Origin: Bacteroidota bacterium
GTDB lineage: Bacteria > Bacteroidota > Bacteroidia > Chitinophagales > Saprospiraceae
Length of the DNA: 64,000 nt
NCBI GenBank assembly: GCA_029781865.1
Contig: JAKOVW010000079.1
Coordinates: forward strand, 1-64,000
Direction of reading: 5' to 3'
Below the pieces are notes generated by a model that ran no database searches, was not told the DNA's origin, and worked only from the letters and a program-made list of their open reading frames with translations. The first letter of the stretch is position 1. Every line of letters starts with the position of its first letter. Made by a program: the position numbers and the translations under genes. This document shows positions 45,101 to 53,030 of the stretch, one piece after another.

Positions 45101-45753
45101 TATACTAGTGAATCGCCATCATAATCAATGGCACTATGATTAAATATAAATGGTTTGTTTGCGCAAATGTAAATAGGTGGAAACTTCTCTCCAAAATAGG
45201 GATTTGAATTACCTTGTTTTAAATTTAATGGGGTAATGGTTGCTGTATAAGTGCTTCCGGTTTCCAGTGGATCTATGATATTCAGTAAGGTTGAATTTCT
45301 GCAACAGCGCTGATAGACCAGAATATATCCTCTGTTGTAATCATCTTCAGGTAAATACAGGGTGTCTTTGTATATGGTTTGCTGAACGCAAACTTCCTGG
45401 TACTTGCCAATGCAAACATTGGGTATAGTATCTTGTAAGGTTTCAACCGAAGTTAATTTGATTTGAATAACACCATCATGACCAATGTTATACGCTTTTT
45501 GATTGTCAGTATAAAATATGCCCAGTTGTGCAATGGGATCGAAAGGTTCTGTATCCGGTTTGCAATCTCTTCGGAAAACTATGGTCACTTCATAATAGTT
45601 ATGACCAAGATTTCTATAGCTAAGTTGACCGCCAACAATGTGGGTAGCATGTATTGGGTTTAATAAAACAATTCCGATCAATACGGTATATATACATTTC
45701 AAAAGACTTTGAATGTTTTTCCGGTGTTTTATCGAATTTATAGTAGAGGTCAT
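42136..45753 (-). CDS. Giant PKD-type surface protein with type B T9SS sorting domain (cassette 1)
   Basis: A protein of about 1205 residues. ATG 45753 is preferred to an in-frame TTG at 45762. After a signal peptide ending near HATHIVGG comes a conserved N-domain (HIVGGQLSYRNLGHNYYEV, FRRDC, YQRCCRN, PPIYIC). A series of PKD/Ig-like domains follows, one with a clear WDFGDG motif. Many modules carry Cys pairs and the phrase YTVTITD. The C-terminal 90 residues are the CHU_C/type B sorting domain (FIPNAFSPNNDKVND ... IYNRWGTKVF ... KKGNISIIK). It should be exported by the T9SS with a PorP/SprF partner. It is a paralogue of the 49398-53021 product. Gap to the upstream OmpA-like gene is 14 nt. 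Confidence 0.92.
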   Translation of the reverse strand: MTSTINSIKHRKNIQSLLKCIYTVLIGIVLLNPIHATHIVGGQLSYRNLGHNYYEVTIVFRRDCKPDTEPFDPIAQLGIFYTDNQKAYNIGHDGVIQIKLTSVETLQDTIPNVCIGKYQEVCVQQTIYKDTLYLPEDDYNRGYILVYQRCCRNSTLLNIIDPLETGSTYTATITPLNLKQGNSNPYFGEKFPPIYICANKPFIFNHSAIDYDGDSLVYNLCTPYKGKTKAFPGGRPDFPPYDTVIWKSPFSITNVIGSPFAIDSKTGMITATPNIVGQFVVGICAYEYRKGELIGYSRRDFELNIVPCGQKPTAAFERSSGLCDGLKVNFRNLSTDGIEFTWYFDWKSNKNLISKDFNPMFTYSKEGEYEVVLIAKNGDCDDTSHLIIKVIDPKLLADFDYTLSCDTKVGLQIKDKSSSNYNITNRQWMLSGPKDTIVSNLPDPVFSLKGDGKISIKLTITDENGCTASITKMLEVKIVNVDLLPDLTICRGDSAKLVKNPDPHLSYNWEPKSTLNLNNPSDPFAKPTTKTTYTVTITDGPCSVIKQVTVSVRDKINISVMGDTSICDGLIDLTAKSDSATTFIWSLNPNFIPVLFTGNHYIDHINGSKTFYVKGGTGDQCQDSTSITISDHSVKLRYDSIYTVCVEDTVTIQIANLNPADQLVINWLPNSIILSPLNVLNPKILCPSPGRYVLYFTIKNQFACEYSDSIVINAVTPPDPDFTIENECGSLRIKVNATSHGSINWDFGDGMGSSHERSTSYEYKRHGKYIVRLTVDSICTRMLQKEITIVELKINLRDTVISCNGESVQLNPGGDPKYHYEWTPATGLDNPTSPNPTATVSVSTKYYVKITDPDFPDSCSLSDTICVFVPAKLLLHAVPDTILCEKAKITLKVSSNQNGTEYEWCDRFNHPIGKGPEIEVTPDSTTFYIVKAFDPYGCGSRDTVYVELFELNATLSGPDFICIGDSTFIQVNPGPGTNYHYKWSPKDFILGSDTSSIVYVKPDQTTQFTVKISNDHHCDWELSKTINVNNPKSGLSVDAEPDTIVAGQTSQLMATKHDNWKYIWKPQDGTLNDSSIYNPIAKPIRTTVYTVTVTDENGCTATATIRVVVKTCEESFFIPNAFSPNNDKVNDILYVRSLPNAFLDMELIIYNRWGTKVFTSNNVNDGWDGKFKNESLTPDVYGYGLQITCPDGRKIAKKGNISIIK

Positions 45754-45767
45754 AATGTTCAATTTTA

Positions 45768-48182
45768 TTATTCCTTAATTTCGATAATTTCAACTCTTCT
45801 TTCCCTGGATGCTTCAACCGTAAAAATGGATCGAAGATCTTGCCTGTTGTCACTGATTCCCGGAGGTGCTGTAGTTTCACCAAAGGGTTTTTGACTAAGT
45901 TTTAGCTGTCCGTTCTTGATGTATTTCTTCAATATTCCATTGTGGTATTTATAAAACTCATTATAGATTGCCACAATCCTGCGCTGGGATAGATTGAAAT
46001 TATAATTGCTTTTAGCTAAAGGCGATGCATATCCTTTAACAAATATTTCATATACTTTTCCCCGTTTCAGATCCTTTTCAAGTACGACTAGGAATTGATT
46101 GAATCTTTCGTGTCCGTATTTTATTTGTTCTTCAAAAAATACATCCATAGCATTTTTAACAGAATCCGGTTGTTCCCCAACAATTTTGGAGTAATTATTC
46201 ATGAACAAATCTTTTTTCTTATAATAGGTATAGTAGGTACTTGAATAGGCCAGATTTGTTGTTAACCGGAGTGTGCTCGGATCCGGTCTGTCGTTATCAA
46301 AATAGAGACTTACAGGTAAAAAACTGAATAACATAGTGGGCAGGTAAAGCTTTTGCGTCATGGTACCATCTAATCCGCAATCGACTGCAAAATTCACGCC
46401 TGTCGTTGCAAAATCTTCCTTAGCTCCTGTAAGCTTATATCTGTGACAAGGTATTACGGAAAAAAAGTATTGATTTGAGCTATCGCTTTGATAGGTTACT
46501 GGAGGCTTTGTGGGATCATCCAAATCAAGTAAAACCACTGTAACTCCATTTAAGGGTACTCCGGAATTTCTGTTGAATGTCAGCACTTCCAGTTGCGCAT
46601 AGGCCGGTTTTAAAAATAATTTTTTCGAAATCACAGGAAACTCACCCGGTTGTCCGGTATATAAGCTTATTGTATCAGACGTATATCCTTGTTTGGAACC
46701 AATGAGTTTATAATTTTTATCACATAACACCGAATAATTGAATTGATTGGTTTTGTCATTAGTGATAACAACCGGTGGTGCGTTCGGATGATCCATGTCG
46801 TATAATTTTACGGTTGCACCTAATAGATCAGCTTTTGTATAAAAATTGTAAACCAAGGCATCGAGCTTGATATCACAGGATTTCATTTTTATCTTGAATA
46901 AATCAAGACAACATGCTTCAGTGGCATCATCCAGAAATTGCGTTCCGGTCCTGTTGGAGGCAAAGTATGAAAGGGTGTCTTTGTCCGTAATCACGAAGTA
47001 TACATCATCAAAACTACTGTTTATGGGTACGCCGAGATTTTTTGGTGTACTCCAGTGTTCATTCATTTCTTTCGAACTATAGACATCATAACCACCCATA
47101 CCCAGGTGGCCCTTTGAAGAGTAATATAAAGTCTTGGTTCGCTCATAATAAAAAGGAGTTATATCATCCAAATTGGTATTGATATCAAAAAAATTAATGG
47201 GTTCTGAATAATTGCCGAGACTATCTATGTAGGAATAATAAATATCCAATCCGCCTTTGCCACCGGGTCTGTTCGATACAAAATAAAGTACTTCCGAATT
47301 TTTATCTTCGATGTAAGCCAGATTGGGTTGGGTAGTTGTAAATGAACTGCCATTTATATTTCCGGGAAGTTTGGTGCCTTTGGACCATTTATTATTTGCA
47401 TCAACATTACTTACATATAAATCGCATCTTTTATCATAATCATTAATGTCTTCGCAAATCGTATAGTATACCTTGTTATGTTTTTTATTAAAAGCGGCAT
47501 GTGCGAGGTTAAGGCCGGGTTCTACAAATGTATCAGATACCAATTTTTCCGGGGCACCTTCCTTTTCAGAAACCAAGACAGAAGATACATATCGTTTAGG
47601 AATGTAAACAGATTTCTTGTTTTCAAAGCGCAATGAGGAATACAGTAGCTGTTCTTTCCACAAGACCGGAGCAAAATCGGAATAAGGTGAATTGATTACA
47701 TCACTCAATCGCTTAATTTCAACTCCCTGTACCGGATTTGCTAGTTGTTGAATGGCCCAGTCACAGGCAAGGACTTCTTTATTTGCAATAGCAAGTAAGT
47801 GAGGATCTTCACCGGAATGCTCCGTTTGATATGCCTTATAAGCAATTATTGCATTTTTGTAATCGCCTTGTATCTGCCTGGTCTGTCCCAGCCAGAAAGA
47901 AGTGTTAGGGTATAAATTGTTCTGTTCGTGTTTTAAAACTTTTTCAAAATACCCAGCTGATAATTTATAAGATCCCAGCAGGCGGGCTGCATCTGCTGTT
48001 TTATAAAGAACATGTACATCAAGTGTATCGAATTCAAGAGCTTCTTTAAATTTGGTATATGCGTCGTAATAATTTTTAGAAGCCATTGATTTTTCTCCGG
48101 CAGCCATTAGCGCTGAGAAACTCTGACCTTCCAATCGAAGAAAACAAAGAATACTTAGAACACCGATATAAAATGATTTCAT
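45768..48182 (-). CDS. PD40/OmpA-like periplasmic protein (cassette 1, PorE-like)
   Basis: A protein of about 804 residues. ATG 48182 gives a proper signal peptide (MKSFYIGVLSILCFLRLEGQS). Order of regions: TPR-like helices (residues 25-130); PD40 beta-propeller segments with SNRPGGKGGLDIYYS and LGMGGYDVYSSK (200-420); two Ig/CNA-B-like modules (LLGATVKLYDMDHP, LNGVTVVLLDLDDP); then a C-terminal OmpA-like domain starting LYFDNDRPD. The peptidoglycan-binding motif is GYASPLAKSNYNFNLSQRR: Arg residues remain but the usual GHTD Asp is absent, and about 100 residues are inserted before it. It probably links T9SS cargo to the cell wall. Paralogue of the 53031-55475 product. Confidence 0.9.
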   Translation of the reverse strand: MKSFYIGVLSILCFLRLEGQSFSALMAAGEKSMASKNYYDAYTKFKEALEFDTLDVHVLYKTADAARLLGSYKLSAGYFEKVLKHEQNNLYPNTSFWLGQTRQIQGDYKNAIIAYKAYQTEHSGEDPHLLAIANKEVLACDWAIQQLANPVQGVEIKRLSDVINSPYSDFAPVLWKEQLLYSSLRFENKKSVYIPKRYVSSVLVSEKEGAPEKLVSDTFVEPGLNLAHAAFNKKHNKVYYTICEDINDYDKRCDLYVSNVDANNKWSKGTKLPGNINGSSFTTTQPNLAYIEDKNSEVLYFVSNRPGGKGGLDIYYSYIDSLGNYSEPINFFDINTNLDDITPFYYERTKTLYYSSKGHLGMGGYDVYSSKEMNEHWSTPKNLGVPINSSFDDVYFVITDKDTLSYFASNRTGTQFLDDATEACCLDLFKIKMKSCDIKLDALVYNFYTKADLLGATVKLYDMDHPNAPPVVITNDKTNQFNYSVLCDKNYKLIGSKQGYTSDTISLYTGQPGEFPVISKKLFLKPAYAQLEVLTFNRNSGVPLNGVTVVLLDLDDPTKPPVTYQSDSSNQYFFSVIPCHRYKLTGAKEDFATTGVNFAVDCGLDGTMTQKLYLPTMLFSFLPVSLYFDNDRPDPSTLRLTTNLAYSSTYYTYYKKKDLFMNNYSKIVGEQPDSVKNAMDVFFEEQIKYGHERFNQFLVVLEKDLKRGKVYEIFVKGYASPLAKSNYNFNLSQRRIVAIYNEFYKYHNGILKKYIKNGQLKLSQKPFGETTAPPGISDNRQDLRSIFTVEASRERRVEIIEIKE

Positions 48183-48199
48183 AAAAACTATTCTTGGAA

Positions 48200-49219
48200 T
48201 TAGAAGATTGGGCATGATTTCAATACGGTCAGTGGGTGTGCTTTGGTAATAATATGAATCAATGAAAATTCAGGACCGCTTCTTTGATCAGTATATGGTT
48301 TGAATCCTGAGGTCGTAATATCATAACTAAATCCAAAATACCAATTGGTCCATTCCACCGCAATCTTCGGAATTAAAGCATCGTCAATGCGATCGCTGAT
48401 TCCAAGCAGAAAATTTAATTCTTTTCCTCGTTGTTGATTCAGGTAAAATTTTGCATAACCGCCAACCACTGTTTCTTTGAATGGATTTTGATTTTGATAT
48501 TGCAAATGCAGTAATAAGTCCACAAAGTCGGTAATTTTAAAGCTTGGGGTTACATTTATATTAAACCGGATAGGAAGTTTAATAGATAAAGATTGATTAA
48601 AAAATTTTTGATCCGGTTGATTTAAGTGAAATGCAGAAACACCAAAATCAATTTTGGTTCTCCTTGATTTTTGCCAACGGTAATTTAATCCACCGGATAA
48701 ATCCATAAAACTTGTAGATGTTTTAGCGAAATCTTCGCCGGTTGCACGTGCTGGATCAAAATGATCTTTGTCCCATTGAGAATCCCAGGTTAATTCATCG
48801 GGATTAAACCTTCTTTGCGAATACCCTATCATTCCACCTAAAGTCACTATGTTATTGATATTTATAGGATAGGAATAAGATAAACTGAGATCCAGATTGG
48901 CCAGACCCAGTCGGGAATCTCCGGCTCTGTCGTAATTAAATAAAATTCCGGCATTCCAGTTTCCTTTTGATTTCCATTTTTTAGGATAAAACTTCATGTC
49001 ATAGGATCCGGTAATTGTCATATACCGCACAATATCTTCGACAAACCATTGACGTCTGTAGTTGACTGTTATCCGTTGATCTCCGTTAAAAACTCCGGTT
49101 AAAGCAGGATTGACATTTAAAGGACTGGTATAAAACTGGGAATGATGGATGTCCTGTCCTACTAAAGGGATTTTACTCAGATAGAATAAAATCAGAAGGG
49201 AAAGTAGAATTCGATTCAT
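48200..49219 (-). CDS. PorP/SprF-family outer membrane protein (cassette 1)
   Basis: A protein of about 339 residues. ATG 49219 is preferred over GTG 49225. The signal peptide ends at PLVGQD. The family signature follows immediately: DIHHSQFYTSPLNVNPALTG and FNGDQRITVNYRRQW. Later typical segments are FYDMKF-like strand YDMKFYPKKWK, ILFNYDRAGDSRLGLANLDLSLSYSY and FLLGISDRIDDALIPKIAVEW. SprF/PorP proteins are outer membrane barrels that hold or attach type B cargo proteins of the T9SS. It is the first gene of its cassette; 178 nt with a two-part inverted repeat lie upstream. Confidence 0.93.
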   Translation of the reverse strand: MNRILLSLLILFYLSKIPLVGQDIHHSQFYTSPLNVNPALTGVFNGDQRITVNYRRQWFVEDIVRYMTITGSYDMKFYPKKWKSKGNWNAGILFNYDRAGDSRLGLANLDLSLSYSYPININNIVTLGGMIGYSQRRFNPDELTWDSQWDKDHFDPARATGEDFAKTSTSFMDLSGGLNYRWQKSRRTKIDFGVSAFHLNQPDQKFFNQSLSIKLPIRFNINVTPSFKITDFVDLLLHLQYQNQNPFKETVVGGYAKFYLNQQRGKELNFLLGISDRIDDALIPKIAVEWTNWYFGFSYDITTSGFKPYTDQRSGPEFSLIHIITKAHPLTVLKSCPIF

Positions 49220-49242
49220 ATTCACACGGTTATTATTATTAA

Positions 49243-49293
49243 GTTGTTTAATATGTAAATATTTTATTATTAATTATTTACATACAAAACAAC
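49243..49293. repeat. Two-part inverted repeat between the two T9SS cassettes
   Basis: GTTGTTT (49243-49249), 2 nt, TATGTAAAT (49252-49260), 15-nt AT-rich loop, ATTTACATA (49276-49284), 2 nt, AAACAAC (49287-49293). All 16 arm bases pair perfectly. It lies 24-74 nt upstream of the porP-like start of cassette 1 and 105-155 nt after the stop of cassette 2. It may be an operator, a leader hairpin or a processing/termination signal. No T-run follows on either strand. Confidence 0.65.
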
Positions 49294-49397
49294 CAATTTT
49301 CCAACTAACCGGTCATTGGGATTGAGCCTTAAATATAGGCTAAAGTCTTAACTTACAATGAGAAAAATATCAAATAATTACGATGTAGTAATTTTCA

Positions 49398-52300
49398 TTA
49401 TTTAATCAGGGTTACGTTGCCTTTTTTTGCATATTTCTGACCGTCTACACAAATTACTTTGAAGTAATAAGCATATACATCCGGAGCCAGATCAGCCCCA
49501 TTATATCTACCGTCCCACCAATGGTGTATGTCCTTTGTTTCAAATACTTTTTGTCCCCAGCGGTCATAAACATATAATTCAACGGATTCCAGAAAATTAC
49601 TTCTGATCTCAAGTATATCATTTTCACCATCTCCGTTCGGGCTGAAAATATTGGGAAAGAAAATATCCGATTCATTGCATTTGGGTCTGATGACAATGAC
49701 TCTGACATCAGCCTGATCCATGCATCCATCATCATTCTTGGCCTGCACAGTGTATAAAATAGAATTGGTTGGTTTCGCAATTGGATCCGTACAGGTGTCG
49801 CAGCTGAGATTATAAGGAATAATCCATTTGTAATTTGAGTAATCCCTGTTTACATGCAATGTGGTTGAGTCGCCAAGATAGATGGTGTCCTGGTCTGCAT
49901 AGGCTTCCAATGGAGGTACAAAGCGGCTGATATTCACCTGAAAACTATCATTGAATTCACAACCATATTCATTGATCAAATTCAGATAAAAAACTGTAGT
50001 GTCTGTTGGTTTAATAATAATAGACGCTTTATTGGTATCGTTAATAATAAATCGTCTTGGTGACCAATCCAGTTTGTACTGATGTCCATCCAGGTTATTA
50101 AATTTAATAGAACCATCGGCACCAGGACATAAATTTTTAGTGCCGGTTAATTTGTAATTGACTTTAATAGGCACAATACGGAAGGAATCTTTTTCACCAC
50201 ATCCATACTGATCAGTGGCATAAGCATAAATGAACATAGAGTCTTTAAATTCCTTTTGCAATTGATAGCCGCTGCCCAAGAGAATTCCGATTTCATCTGT
50301 CCACTCAATAGTTGCGAATGAATCCGTTTTAGCTTGTAATAATAATTTTCCCGTGTAGCATAATACGGTATCATTATTTACATTGAGGTTAATTGGTGGC
50401 GGTACAAAGACAGTCACTTTTCTATTGATAAAACAATCTGGTATATTTTTATCTACAATTTGAACTTCATAGGTAGTTGTCTCTGTTACACTTGCTTTTG
50501 GATTAGGGCTATTGGGATCATTTAATCCTTTAGCCGGTGTCCATATATAATGGTAATTGGTATCTGGATTTGCATTCAATTCAACAGGTAGACCATGACA
50601 ACTAACAACGCGATCTTTTAGCGGGACTCTGATAAATCCTACATCAATTACTTTAGTTATTGAATTAGCACATTCTGCTTCTACTTTCAAACTTACTGTG
50701 TACGTACCTGGCAAATTATACATGTGAATAGGTCCATTTTCAACGGATTCTGTACCATCACCGAAATCCCATTTGTAACGACCTGGCGAACTTAAATTGC
50801 TAAAACTTACCAAGGTGTTGTCACAGTTTTTATCCACTTTGAAATCAACCGATGGTTTGCAAATTGTTCTGATTTCGACAGAATCCAATGCTTTGCATTT
50901 GTATTGATTCTCTAAAGTTGCATAAAGTTTATAAGGTCCGCAGTCTGTTGTTCGTAAAACGATACTATCAGTTCCCTGTCCTGAGATTATTTTATCAGAA
51001 GGATACCAATTTATGATGGCTTGTTGCTCGGGTCTGAGATTATTTATCTTCAAATGAAAGGTATCATCCTGACAAATGGTAATGGAATCAATTGAAGTTT
51101 GTATAATTACCTTCTCATTGTCCACATGAATGCTGTCAGATCCGGGACAATTCGAGGCACTTCTTGCTCTCACATAAAATGTTTGCTTTCCATTTAGCGT
51201 AGTGTTGAATTGGAAGCTACCCGACTTCAGGATGTTTGAAAAATCCGATTTGTCTGACCATTGAACGGTGGTATCAACTCCACCTATGGCCAGGAGGTTT
51301 ACGGCATCGTTGCATATTACAGTATCACCGGTGATATCAATATCCAACAAGGTTGAAACTTTTACCAGTACGGAATCTTCTTCCGTACAATTCCCATCTG
51401 TAATGGTTACTTTGTATAAGATATCATTTTTAGGATTAGCTGTTGGATTAGGACAATTATTACAACTTAAATCTGTTGAAGGATTCCAGGTGTAATTAAA
51501 TCTTCCATCCGGATTGGTAATTAATTTGGTTGTTTCTCCGATACAAATGGGAATTTTTTCGGAAAGAAAATTCGGCTTCAATCTGTTTAAAATAAAATCC
51601 TTTTCGATAGTATCTCTGCATCCGCCTGACGAGGTAACAATTAAATTGACGGTTAAATTTCCGGTATCACTAAATAAAAACTTTGGGTTTTGCTTGGTAG
51701 ATGTATAAATATTACTTCTTAATTGTGCAAACCAGTTCCAGTTGGAAATATGGAGCAAAGAATCAAATGATTTATCTATAAGTGAGATCTCAATACTGTC
51801 CCTGCATGAGCCGTAGACGGCATCAAAATCGCTACCTAATTCATTGTCGCCATATAAATTGATTTCCTTGTAAGTGGTATCAATGCAATCTTTGGCGCGG
51901 ATGGCAATCAGGGCTACTTTGTACTTACCCGGTTTAGGAAAAGTAAAGGTAGGGTTTGTATCTTTTGAAATATATTTCTGGTTTGGATAATCAAATATCC
52001 AGGTGTAGTCTCGTGAATTAATACTGTGATTGGTAAAATGCACCGTACTGTCCCCTTTACATAAAACGGAATTATCTGCATCAAAATTGGAAACCGGGTT
52101 CGTAGTACAAAAACGAACATTGTATTCAAAGTCTCTCCGGATTCTGGACAATAATCGTCCGTTCCGGTATTCATCTACACATATAGCAACGAGATATTGA
52201 CCGATAGCATTTGGTTTGCCGGTAATTAATCCTGTTTTCCGGTCAATGGTTAGTGGCGGACTGGCTCCAAGTAAATCATTGAGACTAAAAGGAGCTTTAT

Positions 52301-53021
52301 ATGTAACCATGGGAAATGGCGGTTTACTGGGTCTGGTCGGCTTGGCATTTGCTGTATCGGCACCTGCATAAGGGACGCATAGTGAATATACAATAGAATC
52401 ACCTTCTTCGTCTTTTACAGAATTATCAAAAACGATGGAACGGTCTCCGCAGATATAAATGGGAGGAAACGGTCCAAACTTTGGGGCCTTATTGCAATAT
52501 CGCAAAGCATCTTCGGAGATAATAACACTATAGGTTGCGCCAATTAATTCCGGGTTTTCAATATTGGAAATCGTTTTATTTCTGCAACATCTCTGGTAGG
52601 CCAAAATATAACCCCCTAACCGAAATGGCAATTCAACTTTGCCACGATAAGTCGTTGTGTGAACGCATACGTCACCTCCGATTACTTCACATTCTGTTTT
52701 AAGAATTTCGTTCAAGGTGTCATCCTTACGAAAGTCAAGTAAAAGAATACCAAAGTTTGGCAATGTGCGTATCTGAGAACCTTCACCATCAAAAATTCCA
52801 ATATGTGCCGGATCATCAAATTCTGCTTCAGGGCTTCCATTAAAACAGTCCCGGCGAAGCGTTAGGGTAATTTCATACGATTGACCTCCGAGACAGCGAT
52901 AGGTCATTTCTCCTCCAACGATATGACTCGATTTTGCTAAAGGTAATCCGAGATTGTAGCAAACCAGAATGAGAATTGCTTTTGGTAAATTTTGATTTAT
53001 ATAATGAATTATGGTCTTCAT
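49398..53021 (-). CDS. Giant PKD-type surface protein with type B T9SS sorting domain (cassette 2)
   Basis: A 1207-residue protein, only about two residues longer than its cassette-1 paralogue. The signal peptide ends near PLAKSSHIVGG. The N-domain has HIVGGEMTYRCLGGQSYEI, LRRDC, YQRCCRN and PPIYICGDR at the same places as its paralogue. PKD/Ig modules follow, one with KWDFGDGTESVE. Cys-rich module ends such as LSCNNCPNP and LSCDTCTDP recur. The C-terminus is the type B sorting domain (FFPNIFSPNGDGENDIL ... VYDRWGQKVF ... KKGNVTLIK). Export by T9SS and surface display are expected. Ligand unknown. Confidence 0.92.
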   Translation of the reverse strand: MKTIIHYINQNLPKAILILVCYNLGLPLAKSSHIVGGEMTYRCLGGQSYEITLTLRRDCFNGSPEAEFDDPAHIGIFDGEGSQIRTLPNFGILLLDFRKDDTLNEILKTECEVIGGDVCVHTTTYRGKVELPFRLGGYILAYQRCCRNKTISNIENPELIGATYSVIISEDALRYCNKAPKFGPFPPIYICGDRSIVFDNSVKDEEGDSIVYSLCVPYAGADTANAKPTRPSKPPFPMVTYKAPFSLNDLLGASPPLTIDRKTGLITGKPNAIGQYLVAICVDEYRNGRLLSRIRRDFEYNVRFCTTNPVSNFDADNSVLCKGDSTVHFTNHSINSRDYTWIFDYPNQKYISKDTNPTFTFPKPGKYKVALIAIRAKDCIDTTYKEINLYGDNELGSDFDAVYGSCRDSIEISLIDKSFDSLLHISNWNWFAQLRSNIYTSTKQNPKFLFSDTGNLTVNLIVTSSGGCRDTIEKDFILNRLKPNFLSEKIPICIGETTKLITNPDGRFNYTWNPSTDLSCNNCPNPTANPKNDILYKVTITDGNCTEEDSVLVKVSTLLDIDITGDTVICNDAVNLLAIGGVDTTVQWSDKSDFSNILKSGSFQFNTTLNGKQTFYVRARSASNCPGSDSIHVDNEKVIIQTSIDSITICQDDTFHLKINNLRPEQQAIINWYPSDKIISGQGTDSIVLRTTDCGPYKLYATLENQYKCKALDSVEIRTICKPSVDFKVDKNCDNTLVSFSNLSSPGRYKWDFGDGTESVENGPIHMYNLPGTYTVSLKVEAECANSITKVIDVGFIRVPLKDRVVSCHGLPVELNANPDTNYHYIWTPAKGLNDPNSPNPKASVTETTTYEVQIVDKNIPDCFINRKVTVFVPPPINLNVNNDTVLCYTGKLLLQAKTDSFATIEWTDEIGILLGSGYQLQKEFKDSMFIYAYATDQYGCGEKDSFRIVPIKVNYKLTGTKNLCPGADGSIKFNNLDGHQYKLDWSPRRFIINDTNKASIIIKPTDTTVFYLNLINEYGCEFNDSFQVNISRFVPPLEAYADQDTIYLGDSTTLHVNRDYSNYKWIIPYNLSCDTCTDPIAKPTNSILYTVQAKNDDGCMDQADVRVIVIRPKCNESDIFFPNIFSPNGDGENDILEIRSNFLESVELYVYDRWGQKVFETKDIHHWWDGRYNGADLAPDVYAYYFKVICVDGQKYAKKGNVTLIK

Positions 53022-53030
53022 ATGTTCATT

